Assembly (NCBI GenBank): GCA_041690635.1
Contig: JAWLGZ010000001.1
Span: 977,040-1,041,039 of the forward strand
From: JAWLGZ01 sp041690635
GTDB taxonomy: Bacteria; Pseudomonadota; Gammaproteobacteria; Thiohalomonadales; Thiohalomonadaceae
Direction of reading: 5' to 3'
DNA length: 64,000 nt
Part shown: in pieces, positions 50,524-58,084 of the stretch
How positions within the stretch are numbered: position 1 is the first letter of the stretch
Layout: each line of letters begins with the position of its first letter
The notes under the pieces: model-generated
Database searches by the model: none
Seen by the model: the letters and a program-made list of their open reading frames with translations, nothing else
Told to the model about the DNA's origin: nothing
Made by a program: the position numbers and the translations under genes

Positions 50524-52833
50524 TCACTTGATCTTCTTGGCACCATTTTCCTCCAGGTGGGTCTTGGCACGCAGACCGAGGTCGGCCGCCTTGACCTGAT
50601 ACTGCCACCACTGGTTGGCCCAGAGCATGGCGTTCTGCCAGTCCTTCTTGGCCGCGGCCGCCTCCGACTTGGCCTTCGCCTCCTTGGCGAACTCGAGCTG
50701 GTCGGTGGCATCCTCCACCAGCGACACCACGGTCGGGAACTCCTGGAAGTTGTGGCTGGTGATGAAGCCGACCACCTGATCGATGACCCCCTGGGTCTCG
50801 ACATTGGTCTTCACCTGGGTGTCGTAATCCGCCTTGGTGTAGGCGACACCTTCCTGCATCGAGGCCTTGGTGGCCTTGTGGCCCTTCGGCTTGACCAGGA
50901 GATAACCCTGCATCTCCAGGTGCAGCGCCGAACAGAACTCGGTGCAGTAGTACGGATAGACACCGGCCTTGTCGGCCACGAACCTTGCGGTCGCGGTCTT
51001 GCCCGGCTCCAGCGACATCTGCACGTTCTGACCGCGCAGTGCGAAGCCGTGGACCTGGTCCTGGGCCCGCTCAAGGTTGGTCAGGTGAATGAACACCTCA
51101 TCCCCCTCCTCGACCTCGATGATCTCGGGGGTGATGTGGGAGCGAATCACCGTGCCCATCACGCGAACGGTGCACTTGCCGCTGGCGTCACAGATGCGAT
51201 CGGTCTTCTCGCGACCGGCGCGGGTGGCGTACTCGTGCCGCAGATCGGTCCGGCTGTCGGTTCCCGATTTGTAGCGCACACCGGGCTTGAGCTTGTCGGC
51301 CTTGATGGCCACCGCATAGTGCGGCTCGCCAAGCGGCAGCGGCATGTCATACAGCAGTTCCATCTTTTCGCCGCTGATGTCGATCAGCTGATGGTTCTGC
51401 GGATGCAGCGGGCCGACCGGGTTGAAGCGGTCGATGGCCAGCTTGTTCAGTGCCACCAGATACTTGCCGTCAGGCGTGACAGAGTCGCCTTCCATCGCCA
51501 TCAGGTGGCCGATGTTGTAGTGGACCGGCATCTGGTCGAGCACCTTGCCCTCGCAGTAGTCCCACTTGGTCACCATCGAGTCCACATAGATGGAGGTGTA
51601 CACCACGCACTTCTTCGCGTCGTACTGGGTGTGCAGCGGGCCGAGGCCGACCGCCACCTGCTTGTGCAGTGCGTCCTTCAGGGCGATGATCGGAATACCG
51701 TACGGGTCCTTGGACTCGTACTTGCCGGCCTTGATCGCCGCCTGGATCTTGTCGAACGAATAGACCCAGGTGTGGGAGTCGAGCTTGCCGGAGACGATGA
51801 TGTACTTGCCGTCGGGGCTGACGTCCACGCCGTGCGGGCTCTTCGGCTCGGGGATCAGGAATACCATCCCCTCCTTCACTGCGGTGTCCATGGTGATCAC
51901 CGGATGACCGTTGATCATCTTGGTCTTGCCCGCCTTGAACACCTCTTCCGCCTTCTTCCAGTTGATGACATGGAGGAAGTCGGTGTCCTTCGCCGAACAG
52001 CCGGCCTCGAACGGCGGACGGCCGCGCTCGATACCGCCGACGTAGCGCTCCGAGCAGAAGGAGTTGGTGAATGACCAGCCGTCGGAAGCGAGCTTGCCGA
52101 AGTCGGAGAGGTCCTGGCTGTAGGGCGGCAGTTCCACAGAGAAGGACTGCTTCTCGTCAAGACGACCCTTCTTGCGGTCGAACTTCCAGTAGGTGACCGC
52201 GCCGCGATACTTGTCGTTGAACTCCTCCAGCGGCACGTAACCCTCTTCCAGCGGGGCGGCGTACTGGGCCGCCTCGATCACATACTCGCTGTTGGGGGAG
52301 ACGAAGGCGCCGCCGTGGGCCGACTTCATGATCGGGTTGACCACAATCTGCTTGGTCTCGAAGTCGTGCAGGTCGATCACCGCGATGCGCGGATTGGCCT
52401 TGTCGTTGATGAACAGATACTGGCCGTCGTACTCACCGTTGGTCTCGGTGATGGCCGGGTGGTGGGTATCGCCGTAGGTGATCTGCTTGCCGTTGATCTT
52501 GCCCTGGGCGAGCACCTTCTTCGACTCCTCCTCATAGCCGTAACCCTGCCACGGCTCCGGCGTAAACACGCCGATGTACTTGAGGATACGCATCGAGGGG
52601 ATGCCGTAGACGATGACCTGTCCGCTCTGGCCGCCGGAGCTGAATACGATGTATTCGTCCCGCCCTCCGGTCGGCACGTAGGTCTTGGCGGCGGCGAGCA
52701 CATCCTTTTCGGTGAGCCCCCTCCGCTCCATGACGTTTTTCAATGTTTCCGCGGACCAGGCGCTCCCCGCCGCGGACAGGCCGATGCCTGCGCCGAGCAG
52801 AAGGGACAATGCCCGCTTGGCTGGTGTTTTCAT
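50524..52833 (-). CDS. nosZ: Nitrous oxide reductase, clade II (Sec-type)
   Basis: 769 residues. The N-terminus is a Sec-type signal without twin arginine, a clade II feature. Seven histidines placed as CuZ ligands are present: H124/H125 (DTHHP), H173, H334, H401, H443, H504. The CuA site is complete in the C-terminal cupredoxin domain: H595 and C630-TEF-C634-SAL-H638-LE-M641. Reduces N2O to N2 in the periplasm. After the cupredoxin there is an extra ~120-residue helical tail (650-769) lacking haem or metal motifs. Start 52833 has AAGGGGG upstream. Confidence 0.95.
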   Translation of the reverse strand: MKTPAKRALSLLLGAGIGLSAAGSAWSAETLKNVMERRGLTEKDVLAAAKTYVPTGGRDEYIVFSSGGQSGQVIVYGIPSMRILKYIGVFTPEPWQGYGYEEESKKVLAQGKINGKQITYGDTHHPAITETNGEYDGQYLFINDKANPRIAVIDLHDFETKQIVVNPIMKSAHGGAFVSPNSEYVIEAAQYAAPLEEGYVPLEEFNDKYRGAVTYWKFDRKKGRLDEKQSFSVELPPYSQDLSDFGKLASDGWSFTNSFCSERYVGGIERGRPPFEAGCSAKDTDFLHVINWKKAEEVFKAGKTKMINGHPVITMDTAVKEGMVFLIPEPKSPHGVDVSPDGKYIIVSGKLDSHTWVYSFDKIQAAIKAGKYESKDPYGIPIIALKDALHKQVAVGLGPLHTQYDAKKCVVYTSIYVDSMVTKWDYCEGKVLDQMPVHYNIGHLMAMEGDSVTPDGKYLVALNKLAIDRFNPVGPLHPQNHQLIDISGEKMELLYDMPLPLGEPHYAVAIKADKLKPGVRYKSGTDSRTDLRHEYATRAGREKTDRICDASGKCTVRVMGTVIRSHITPEIIEVEEGDEVFIHLTNLERAQDQVHGFALRGQNVQMSLEPGKTATARFVADKAGVYPYYCTEFCSALHLEMQGYLLVKPKGHKATKASMQEGVAYTKADYDTQVKTNVETQGVIDQVVGFITSHNFQEFPTVVSLVEDATDQLEFAKEAKAKSEAAAAKKDWQNAMLWANQWWQYQVKAADLGLRAKTHLEENGAKKIK

Positions 52834-52921
52834 TGGTATAGCCCCCTTCTCCCCATAACGGGGTGTTCTGGTTTTGATTGGAATCGGGGGCCACAATGCG
52901 TGGGGCGCCGTGGCGGTCGCC

Positions 52922-52935
52922 TTGATGCAGGTCAA
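52922..52935 (-). promoter_or_regulatory. FNR/Dnr-type box upstream of nosZ
   Basis: TTGATGCAGGTCAA, nine of ten matches to TTGAT-N4-ATCAA. Centre 95 bases before the nosZ start. Class II spacing predicts transcription from about 52887 with a -10-like CATTGT (52898-52893). Expected to be bound by an FNR- or Dnr-type regulator in low oxygen or NO; no such regulator is encoded in this window. Confidence 0.75.
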
Positions 52936-52999
52936 GCGGTGGGGCAAATGCCGCACTTTGGTGGCGGAATCTGCGTTGTCGCAAAAAACTTGCGGAAAA

Positions 53000-53260
53000 T
53001 CAGCCGGAAGAGAGGGGGTCGTCGGTGCGATTGCTGAACAGGGTCAGCTCCCAGCGGTCGGCCGGTTCATCGTAACGGATGATGTAGATGCCGCCGTCAT
53101 CCCCGCGCACCTTGAAGTAACGGTGGTCGGGGGCGAGCCAGCGATCGATCACCTCCACCACCTCGATGCTGCGCTCGCCCAGATACAGGCGGCGCGGATA
53201 CTCCTCCGCCCGGTAACCGGCATGAGACTCGACACGAATGGTCAGGTGGGGCGCCGCCAT
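53000..53260 (-). CDS. Small conserved cytoplasmic protein upstream of nosZ
   Basis: 86 residues, no signal peptide or membrane span. Pattern TIRVESHAGYRAEEYPRR then VIDRWLAPDHRYFKVRGDDG and YIIRYDE suggests a small all-beta fold. I do not recognise a named domain. It ends 64 bases before the nosZ-side FNR-type box and is on the same strand as nosZ. ATG 53260 was chosen as the shortest start giving the full beta pattern. Confidence 0.6.
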   Translation of the reverse strand: MAAPHLTIRVESHAGYRAEEYPRRLYLGERSIEVVEVIDRWLAPDHRYFKVRGDDGGIYIIRYDEPADRWELTLFSNRTDDPLSSG

Positions 53261-53550
53261 AACCCTCCCCAGGCTTGATTGCAGGAGCCCGCCCTCCGGG
53301 CGCTGCATCCGGCAGCCACTGCCGCCAAAGGGCTCTACCACCCCCAAGTATCGACCACCAGCCGCCCTTTTGGGCGACGCAAGCGCCTCAATCCCGCCCC
53401 TCGCGCCGCCCTTCCAGCATACCGACATCTTCAAGTGCCGGGGTTGATCTCCCCGGCCGAACTTTCACCGCATGTGGAGGCTCCCCGTTCCGCATGAAAA
53501 AGTTGGGATTCCAGTTCGGTCGAATCGGAGCCGTTGAAACTGGCGCACGC
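53261..53550. other. Intergenic spacer with REP-like hairpin
   Basis: 290 bases between the small protein and the TPR regulator, both on the minus strand. It holds GCAGGAGCCCGCCCTCCGGG (53281-53300), whose core GCCCG/CGGGC forms a hairpin and resembles the REP unit inside the 42767-42950 element. A second small hairpin (CGCCC-TTTT-GGGCG) lies near 53371-53384. No gene is credible. Confidence 0.5.
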
Positions 53551-55230
53551 TTACAGGCCAACGTTCCGCAGGTGGTTTTGCATATCCTCGATAATGCCGG
53601 CGTCCTGGATGGGGAGCATCCCCGCAACGCCGTCGGAGGTGAAGTTCGGGGCGATGGTTTCCAGTTGGCCGGCTTCCCATGCGGCTTCGTCCGGCCGTTC
53701 CAGCTTGCTCAGTGCCACAATCAGAAAAACATGGGGGGTGATCAGGTTGACGTTGCGTTCGATCGCCTCGCGCAGCACCGGCACGGCCTGTTCAAACTCG
53801 CCCAGGAAGAAGTGGATCTGTCCGCGGACCGAGGCGTAGGCGGCCGGATACTTCGGATTGAGCAGCATGGCCTTGCGCACCAGCTGCAGCGCCTCGTCAG
53901 CTTCCCCGAAGTGCATCTTGCATACGGCCAGGGTGATGTAGCTGTCGGCGAAGTTGGGTTCCAGCTCAATGGCGCGCTGCGCAGCGCGGGCCGCCTGCTG
54001 ATAGGCCTGCCTGAACACATGGACGTAGGCCAGCACCCAGTGCGCCTGCGGCAGGTCTTCATCCAGGGCGACACCCTGATTCGCCAGTTCCAGCGCCCTT
54101 TCAAGCTGACCCGATGAGTTGGGTGTCCAGCCATAGCGATGCTCGGCCACATACGTCAGGGCCATGGAACTGTAGGCACGCGCAAATCCGCTGTCGCGGT
54201 CGATGGCCCGTTGGTAATACTCCCTCGCCACCTGATTGTCTTCCCGGTTATGGCGACTGTAGAGGGCGTAGCCGCGCAGGTAATCGTCATAGGCATCGAC
54301 ACGACGGGTGTAACGTTGTGCAGTGCGCCGCTGCTCCTCCTCCGTCAGTTTGACCGACAGGGCAGTGACAATATTGGCCGTAATCTCATCCTGAACGGCA
54401 AACACGTTGCGCAGTTCCCAGTCGTATTTTTCGGACCACAGGTAGATATCGCTGGCGGCGTCGACAAGGTGGATATTCATTCGCAACCTGTCGCCCGAAC
54501 GCCTGACACTGCCCTCAAGGACATAACGGACACCCAGGGAACCGGCAAACTGTCTGGCGTTGGCGACCGAACCGCCCCAATCCGCGGCGGAGGTGTGTGA
54601 TATGACAAACAGGCCGGACAATTTGGACAGCGCCGTGGTGATATCCACGGTAATCCCGTCACTGAAGTAGTCCCGGTCGCCCTCACCGCCAATGGAGGCA
54701 AACGGGAGCACCACGATGGAGGGGCGATCCGCGACCTGCGCCGTGGGTGGCGGCATCCCCTCGTCCCCAAACGGCCCATACAGCACGGCGAGAACCAGAC
54801 CCAGCATCACACTCGCACCCAACCACACCCACCGTCGCAGTTGCCCGGTGCCGCGCGCTGCAGGCACACCGACCGATGGCGGCACCCCGCCGGTCACGTC
54901 GCCGATCAGGCGGTACCCCTTCTTCGAGATGGTTTCGATGTACCGCGGGTGGCGCGGGTCATCCCCCAACACCTTGCGCAGTTTGGCAATACAGCCGGTC
55001 AGCGCGTCATAGCCAACCACGGTGTCAGGCCAAATCGCCCGTTCCAGCGTCTCCCGGGTGACCACTTCGCCCCTGTGCCGGGCCAGGTAGATCAGGACCG
55101 CCATCACCTTGGTCTCCAGCCTGACTTCCGTATCGCCCCGACACAAACGGTTGGCGCCGCTGTCCACGTACCAGTCGGCCAGATAAAAAGTCGACAAGAC
55201 CTCAGCCACCCGGCTTCGCCCCGAGAACAA
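53551..55230 (-). CDS. CadC/ToxR-like membrane regulator with TolB-like and TPR domains
   Basis: 559 residues. N-terminal OmpR/CadC-type winged helix (about 14-112; VVTRETLERAIWPDT, then RKVLGDDPRHPRYIETI and KKGYRLIG). One membrane helix (about 134-152). The C-terminal part, presumably periplasmic, begins with a TolB-like/FlgO-like domain (about 170-285; RPSIVVLPFASIGG, VRYVLEGSVRRSGDRLRMNIHLVD) and continues with TPR repeats to the end. Such proteins sense envelope signals and bind DNA directly. It is divergent from a hydrolase/HbpS-like gene pair, its most likely target. Confidence 0.85.
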   Translation of the reverse strand: MFSGRSRVAEVLSTFYLADWYVDSGANRLCRGDTEVRLETKVMAVLIYLARHRGEVVTRETLERAIWPDTVVGYDALTGCIAKLRKVLGDDPRHPRYIETISKKGYRLIGDVTGGVPPSVGVPAARGTGQLRRWVWLGASVMLGLVLAVLYGPFGDEGMPPPTAQVADRPSIVVLPFASIGGEGDRDYFSDGITVDITTALSKLSGLFVISHTSAADWGGSVANARQFAGSLGVRYVLEGSVRRSGDRLRMNIHLVDAASDIYLWSEKYDWELRNVFAVQDEITANIVTALSVKLTEEEQRRTAQRYTRRVDAYDDYLRGYALYSRHNREDNQVAREYYQRAIDRDSGFARAYSSMALTYVAEHRYGWTPNSSGQLERALELANQGVALDEDLPQAHWVLAYVHVFRQAYQQAARAAQRAIELEPNFADSYITLAVCKMHFGEADEALQLVRKAMLLNPKYPAAYASVRGQIHFFLGEFEQAVPVLREAIERNVNLITPHVFLIVALSKLERPDEAAWEAGQLETIAPNFTSDGVAGMLPIQDAGIIEDMQNHLRNVGL

Positions 55231-55348
55231 CCTGTTGAAATCGCTTGGTAAATATTTTCATCAGAAAAACATCAGACGTGGGACATAAGTTTTCGCCGCT
55301 TTTCGTTTATTCGTCAACCGTGCTTTTACCATTCCACAAGGGGGAGTC

Positions 55349-56272
55349 ATGCAGTCCAACTACCTTGCCCACTGTCTGTTGCTGATTGGGCTCGTCGCCA
55401 CACCCACCGTCGCATCGGCAAGCGAAGTTACCGTACAGCACCGGAGCGTGACCTTGAATGCGGAACTCGAACTTGCCGCGGGCAGGACGCTCGCCGACGG
55501 CGTGGTACTCATCACCCACGGTGCCCTCGCCCACCGTGACATGGAATCCATCACCTATCTGCGCACCCTGCTCGGGGAGCGGGGCTATAACACCCTGGCA
55601 ATCAACCTCAGTCTCGGCCTGGATAATCGCCATGGCATGTACGACTGCGCCACCACCCACCGTCATCGCAATGATGATGCCGTTGACGAAATCGGTGTCT
55701 GGGTGAACTGGCTGAATGAGCAGGGTTCCGCCGATGTGATCCTGCTCGGACATTCACGCGGCGGTTCCCAGACTGCGCTCTATGCGGCGGAGCGGCACAG
55801 CGATCTGTTGAAGGCTGTGGTACTGATGGCACCCGCCACAGGTGACAACAACAGTGCCGATGCCTACCGGAATCGCTACGGTCAGGCACTGGAACCTTTG
55901 CTGGAGAAGGCGCGAACACTGGCAGGCAGCGGGAACAGCGACGCGATACTGGAACATGTGGGGCTATTGACCTGCGGTGACACGACGGCAACCGCGACCG
56001 CGCTCATCTCCTACTATGGCCAGGACCCGCGACTGGATACCCCCTACCTGATTCCCAAAATAGAGGCACCCACACTAATCGTTGTGGCCGGGGGCGACAG
56101 TGTCGTCGTCGACCTCGACCGCAAGGTGGAACCCCTTGCAGACGGCAGGAAAGTCCAGATGGCCGTTGTGGACGGCGCCGATCACATGTTCCGTGACCTC
56201 TATGCAGATGATGCGGTCGAGACAATCGATGCCTTCCTGCAGGCCCTTCGCAGCCAAACGCCAAGTGACTGA
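55349..56272 (+). CDS. Secreted alpha/beta hydrolase
   Basis: 307 residues. Signal peptide (cleavage about residue 25), then an alpha/beta hydrolase core: oxyanion-region HGALAHRDM (57-65), nucleophile elbow GHSRGG with S136, acid D250 in AGGDSV and H279 in DGADHM. All three catalytic residues are present. The substrate is unknown. It carries GGGGGAG about five bases before ATG 55349. Located 29 bases before the HbpS-like gene and divergent from the TPR regulator. Cysteines in NRHGMYDC and LLTCGDT may form a disulfide. Confidence 0.8.
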   Translation: MQSNYLAHCLLLIGLVATPTVASASEVTVQHRSVTLNAELELAAGRTLADGVVLITHGALAHRDMESITYLRTLLGERGYNTLAINLSLGLDNRHGMYDCATTHRHRNDDAVDEIGVWVNWLNEQGSADVILLGHSRGGSQTALYAAERHSDLLKAVVLMAPATGDNNSADAYRNRYGQALEPLLEKARTLAGSGNSDAILEHVGLLTCGDTTATATALISYYGQDPRLDTPYLIPKIEAPTLIVVAGGDSVVVDLDRKVEPLADGRKVQMAVVDGADHMFRDLYADDAVETIDAFLQALRSQTPSD

Positions 56273-56301
56273 CTCCATTCCGGACAGAAGGGGGTAACCA
56301 G

Positions 56302-56832
56302 ATGAATATCAACAAAAGCGGCATGGCGCTGTGGAGTGCGTTGATGGTCTCCCTGTTGCCTGTGCATGCATCCGCAGAAAACGCGCTGTTCGCGACACGC
56401 TCACTGACCGTCGATACCGCCAACGAGGCGGCATGGGCTGCCCTCCGGGAGTGTCGCGAACGCGGGTATTCAGTCGCTGTTGCGGTGGTCGATCGAGGCG
56501 GCAACATCCAGGTGCTGATTAGAGATCGCTTTGCCGGACCACATACTCCGGAAACCGCAGTGCGCAAGGCGTGGACCGCCAACAGCTTTCGCCAACCCAC
56601 CGGGGAGCTGGCCGGATTGCTCGAGGAAAAACGGGTCCCCAGCCAAGTGGTCAACAACCCGGGGGCACTACTGGTTGGTGGCGGAGAGTTGATCCAGGCG
56701 GCAGGTGAGATCATAGGCGGACTCGGAGTCTCGGGAGCCCCGCCGGGAAACTCAGAACGCGACAGCATCGACGGAGCCTGTGCTCGGGCCGGTATCGATG
56801 CGATCACCGAATTATTGGAGTTTGCTGAATAG
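56302..56832 (+). CDS. Secreted GlcG/HbpS-family protein
   Basis: 176 residues: signal peptide (about 1-25, ending ASA) and the GlcG/HbpS domain with VAVVDRGGNIQVLIRDRFAG, TAVRKAWTANSF and the C-terminal GALLVGGGELI ... GGLGVSGAPPGNSERDS. HbpS is a haem-binding redox-responsive accessory sensor protein; GlcG-like proteins occur with many oxidation pathways. The haem role here is inference. Probably co-transcribed with the hydrolase (29-base gap). Confidence 0.8.
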   Translation: MNINKSGMALWSALMVSLLPVHASAENALFATRSLTVDTANEAAWAALRECRERGYSVAVAVVDRGGNIQVLIRDRFAGPHTPETAVRKAWTANSFRQPTGELAGLLEEKRVPSQVVNNPGALLVGGGELIQAAGEIIGGLGVSGAPPGNSERDSIDGACARAGIDAITELLEFAE

Positions 56833-57049
56833 TGGGGCTGCAGCGATTAGGCAGGAGAGAGCGCGGGCAGGGAAATCCCAACTGCCCGAATGGAACAAGG
56901 ATGTAATAGACCTACCCGGCGCGTGGACTTAAACGTGGTTGAGCCCGGTGATACAGGGCTCGGCCTCGCATTCCGCAGAAAGAAACCGACCCTGTCGCAG
57001 TTCTGTTGACAGGCGTGGCGAGTCGGCCTAAAAAGGGATCACTGCTTAA
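56833..57049. other. Gene-free leader region before the riboswitch
   Basis: This stretch contains two hairpins: CGGGCAG/CTGCCCG (56864-56870 with 56882-56888) and GAGCCC/GGGCTC (56941-56946 with 56956-56961). Either could end the hydrolase-HbpS transcript, although neither has a T-tract. The promoter for the c-di-GMP riboswitch transcript must lie here or just upstream, but no convincing -35/-10 pair was identified. Confidence 0.4.
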
Positions 57050-57053
57050 TCAG

Positions 57054-57150
57054 GCAGCCACTGAAAAAGGCAAACTTGTCGAAAGGCAAGGGCGCAAAGC
57101 CACCGGCCTACGGGATGGAAGACATCCTAGGGTAGCGGGGCCGCCAGCGA
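57054..57150 (+). promoter_or_regulatory. Cyclic-di-GMP-I (GEMM-I) riboswitch
   Basis: The conserved aptamer core is visible: GGCAAAC (57069-57075), a P1b-like stem CTTG/CAAG closed by a GAAA tetraloop (57081-57084), GGGCGCAAAGCC (57090-57101), ACCGGCCTA then a GGATG/CATCC stem (57113-57117 with 57123-57127), and AGGGTAGCGGGG (57129-57140). This matches the GEMM-I consensus order closely, including the tetraloop and receptor-side elements. It ends about 70 bases before the ATG at 57218. No obvious terminator is seen between, so control may be translational or via a weak hairpin (57154-57170). Confidence 0.88.
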
Positions 57151-57217
57151 GCCCGCGTACGATACACGCGCCTGTCGGCGAGCGCCTTCCGCAAGAACAA
57201 TAACGGGGGGAGACGCC

Positions 57218-57946
57218 ATGCCCGGACACCACTCAGCACTTGTTGTCGACGGTAACCACGACGACCGTTCCCACATCAGCCGAATCCTTTACGAGCGGCT
57301 CGGTTTTACCACCGTCTATCCTGCCTCCGACAGCCGCGCAGCCATCGAGCTCCTGCACAGTACGCCGGTGGACTGGGTGTTCAGTGCGTGGCAACTGGCT
57401 GGAAGCACCAGCCACACGCTGTTCGATCTGATGCGTCATCACCGGGAGCTGCGCAACATACCTCGGGTGCTGCTGTTCGATGGCGATGGTGACGAGGCGC
57501 GTAGCGTCGCCCGCACCGCCGCCGCCTCCGACTACGTGCGCAAACCGCTCGATGAACATAACCTGGTGCGCACCGCCCACCGGGTCTGCAGTCTGTTCCG
57601 GCGCCGCATCGAACAGGCGTCCGACGGCCTCGACTGCGAGCTGGACCTCGGCTTCGACGAGTTCAACGTCTACCCGGCGGAGCTGCGGCAGGTCAGCGCC
57701 GATGCCTGCGTGCTGCATGTCCCGCAGTTCAAGGATCAGGTGGGGAAGGTGGGCGACATCGGCACCCTGACCGTCAGTTGCCGCGACAAGGAGCCGCTGG
57801 TGTTGAACGGCCGAGTGGCTCATCTGCGCGAATCGGAGGTTCCGCACCCCTGCGATCTCCTGGAGGTCCGCTTCGATCTGGCCGAGCCGGAGCCCGAGAC
57901 CCGTGCCCGGCTTCTGCAGCTGATCGCGCATACCTCAACCCGCTGA
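57218..57946 (+). CDS. Degenerate receiver plus PilZ-like protein, riboswitch-controlled
   Basis: 242 residues. Residues 1-125 follow the receiver fold (ALVVDGNHDD ... LLFDGDG ... DYVRKPLDE with conserved K109), but the phospho-acceptor position reads VDWVFSAW, with serine 56 in place of aspartate, so phosphorylation is unlikely. Residues about 127-235 resemble a PilZ domain in layout, yet the RxxxR and DxSxxG motifs are not clearly conserved. Strong ribosome binding site GGGGGGAG at 57205-57212. Its control by a c-di-GMP aptamer makes a c-di-GMP-linked role likely; the activity is unknown. Confidence 0.72.
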   Translation: MPGHHSALVVDGNHDDRSHISRILYERLGFTTVYPASDSRAAIELLHSTPVDWVFSAWQLAGSTSHTLFDLMRHHRELRNIPRVLLFDGDGDEARSVARTAAASDYVRKPLDEHNLVRTAHRVCSLFRRRIEQASDGLDCELDLGFDEFNVYPAELRQVSADACVLHVPQFKDQVGKVGDIGTLTVSCRDKEPLVLNGRVAHLRESEVPHPCDLLEVRFDLAEPEPETRARLLQLIAHTSTR

Positions 57947-58084
57947 CCAGAACCGGGAGAGGAAGCCGCCAGCGCAGGCGTTTTCCGAAACTGTCCCCAT
58001 CGCCTACATTGGAATGGAGGCCGCCCCTCACGGCCCGATTCGGCGTCGCGGCGTCCCCCGCTGCACGAAGCCGACGGCACACCC

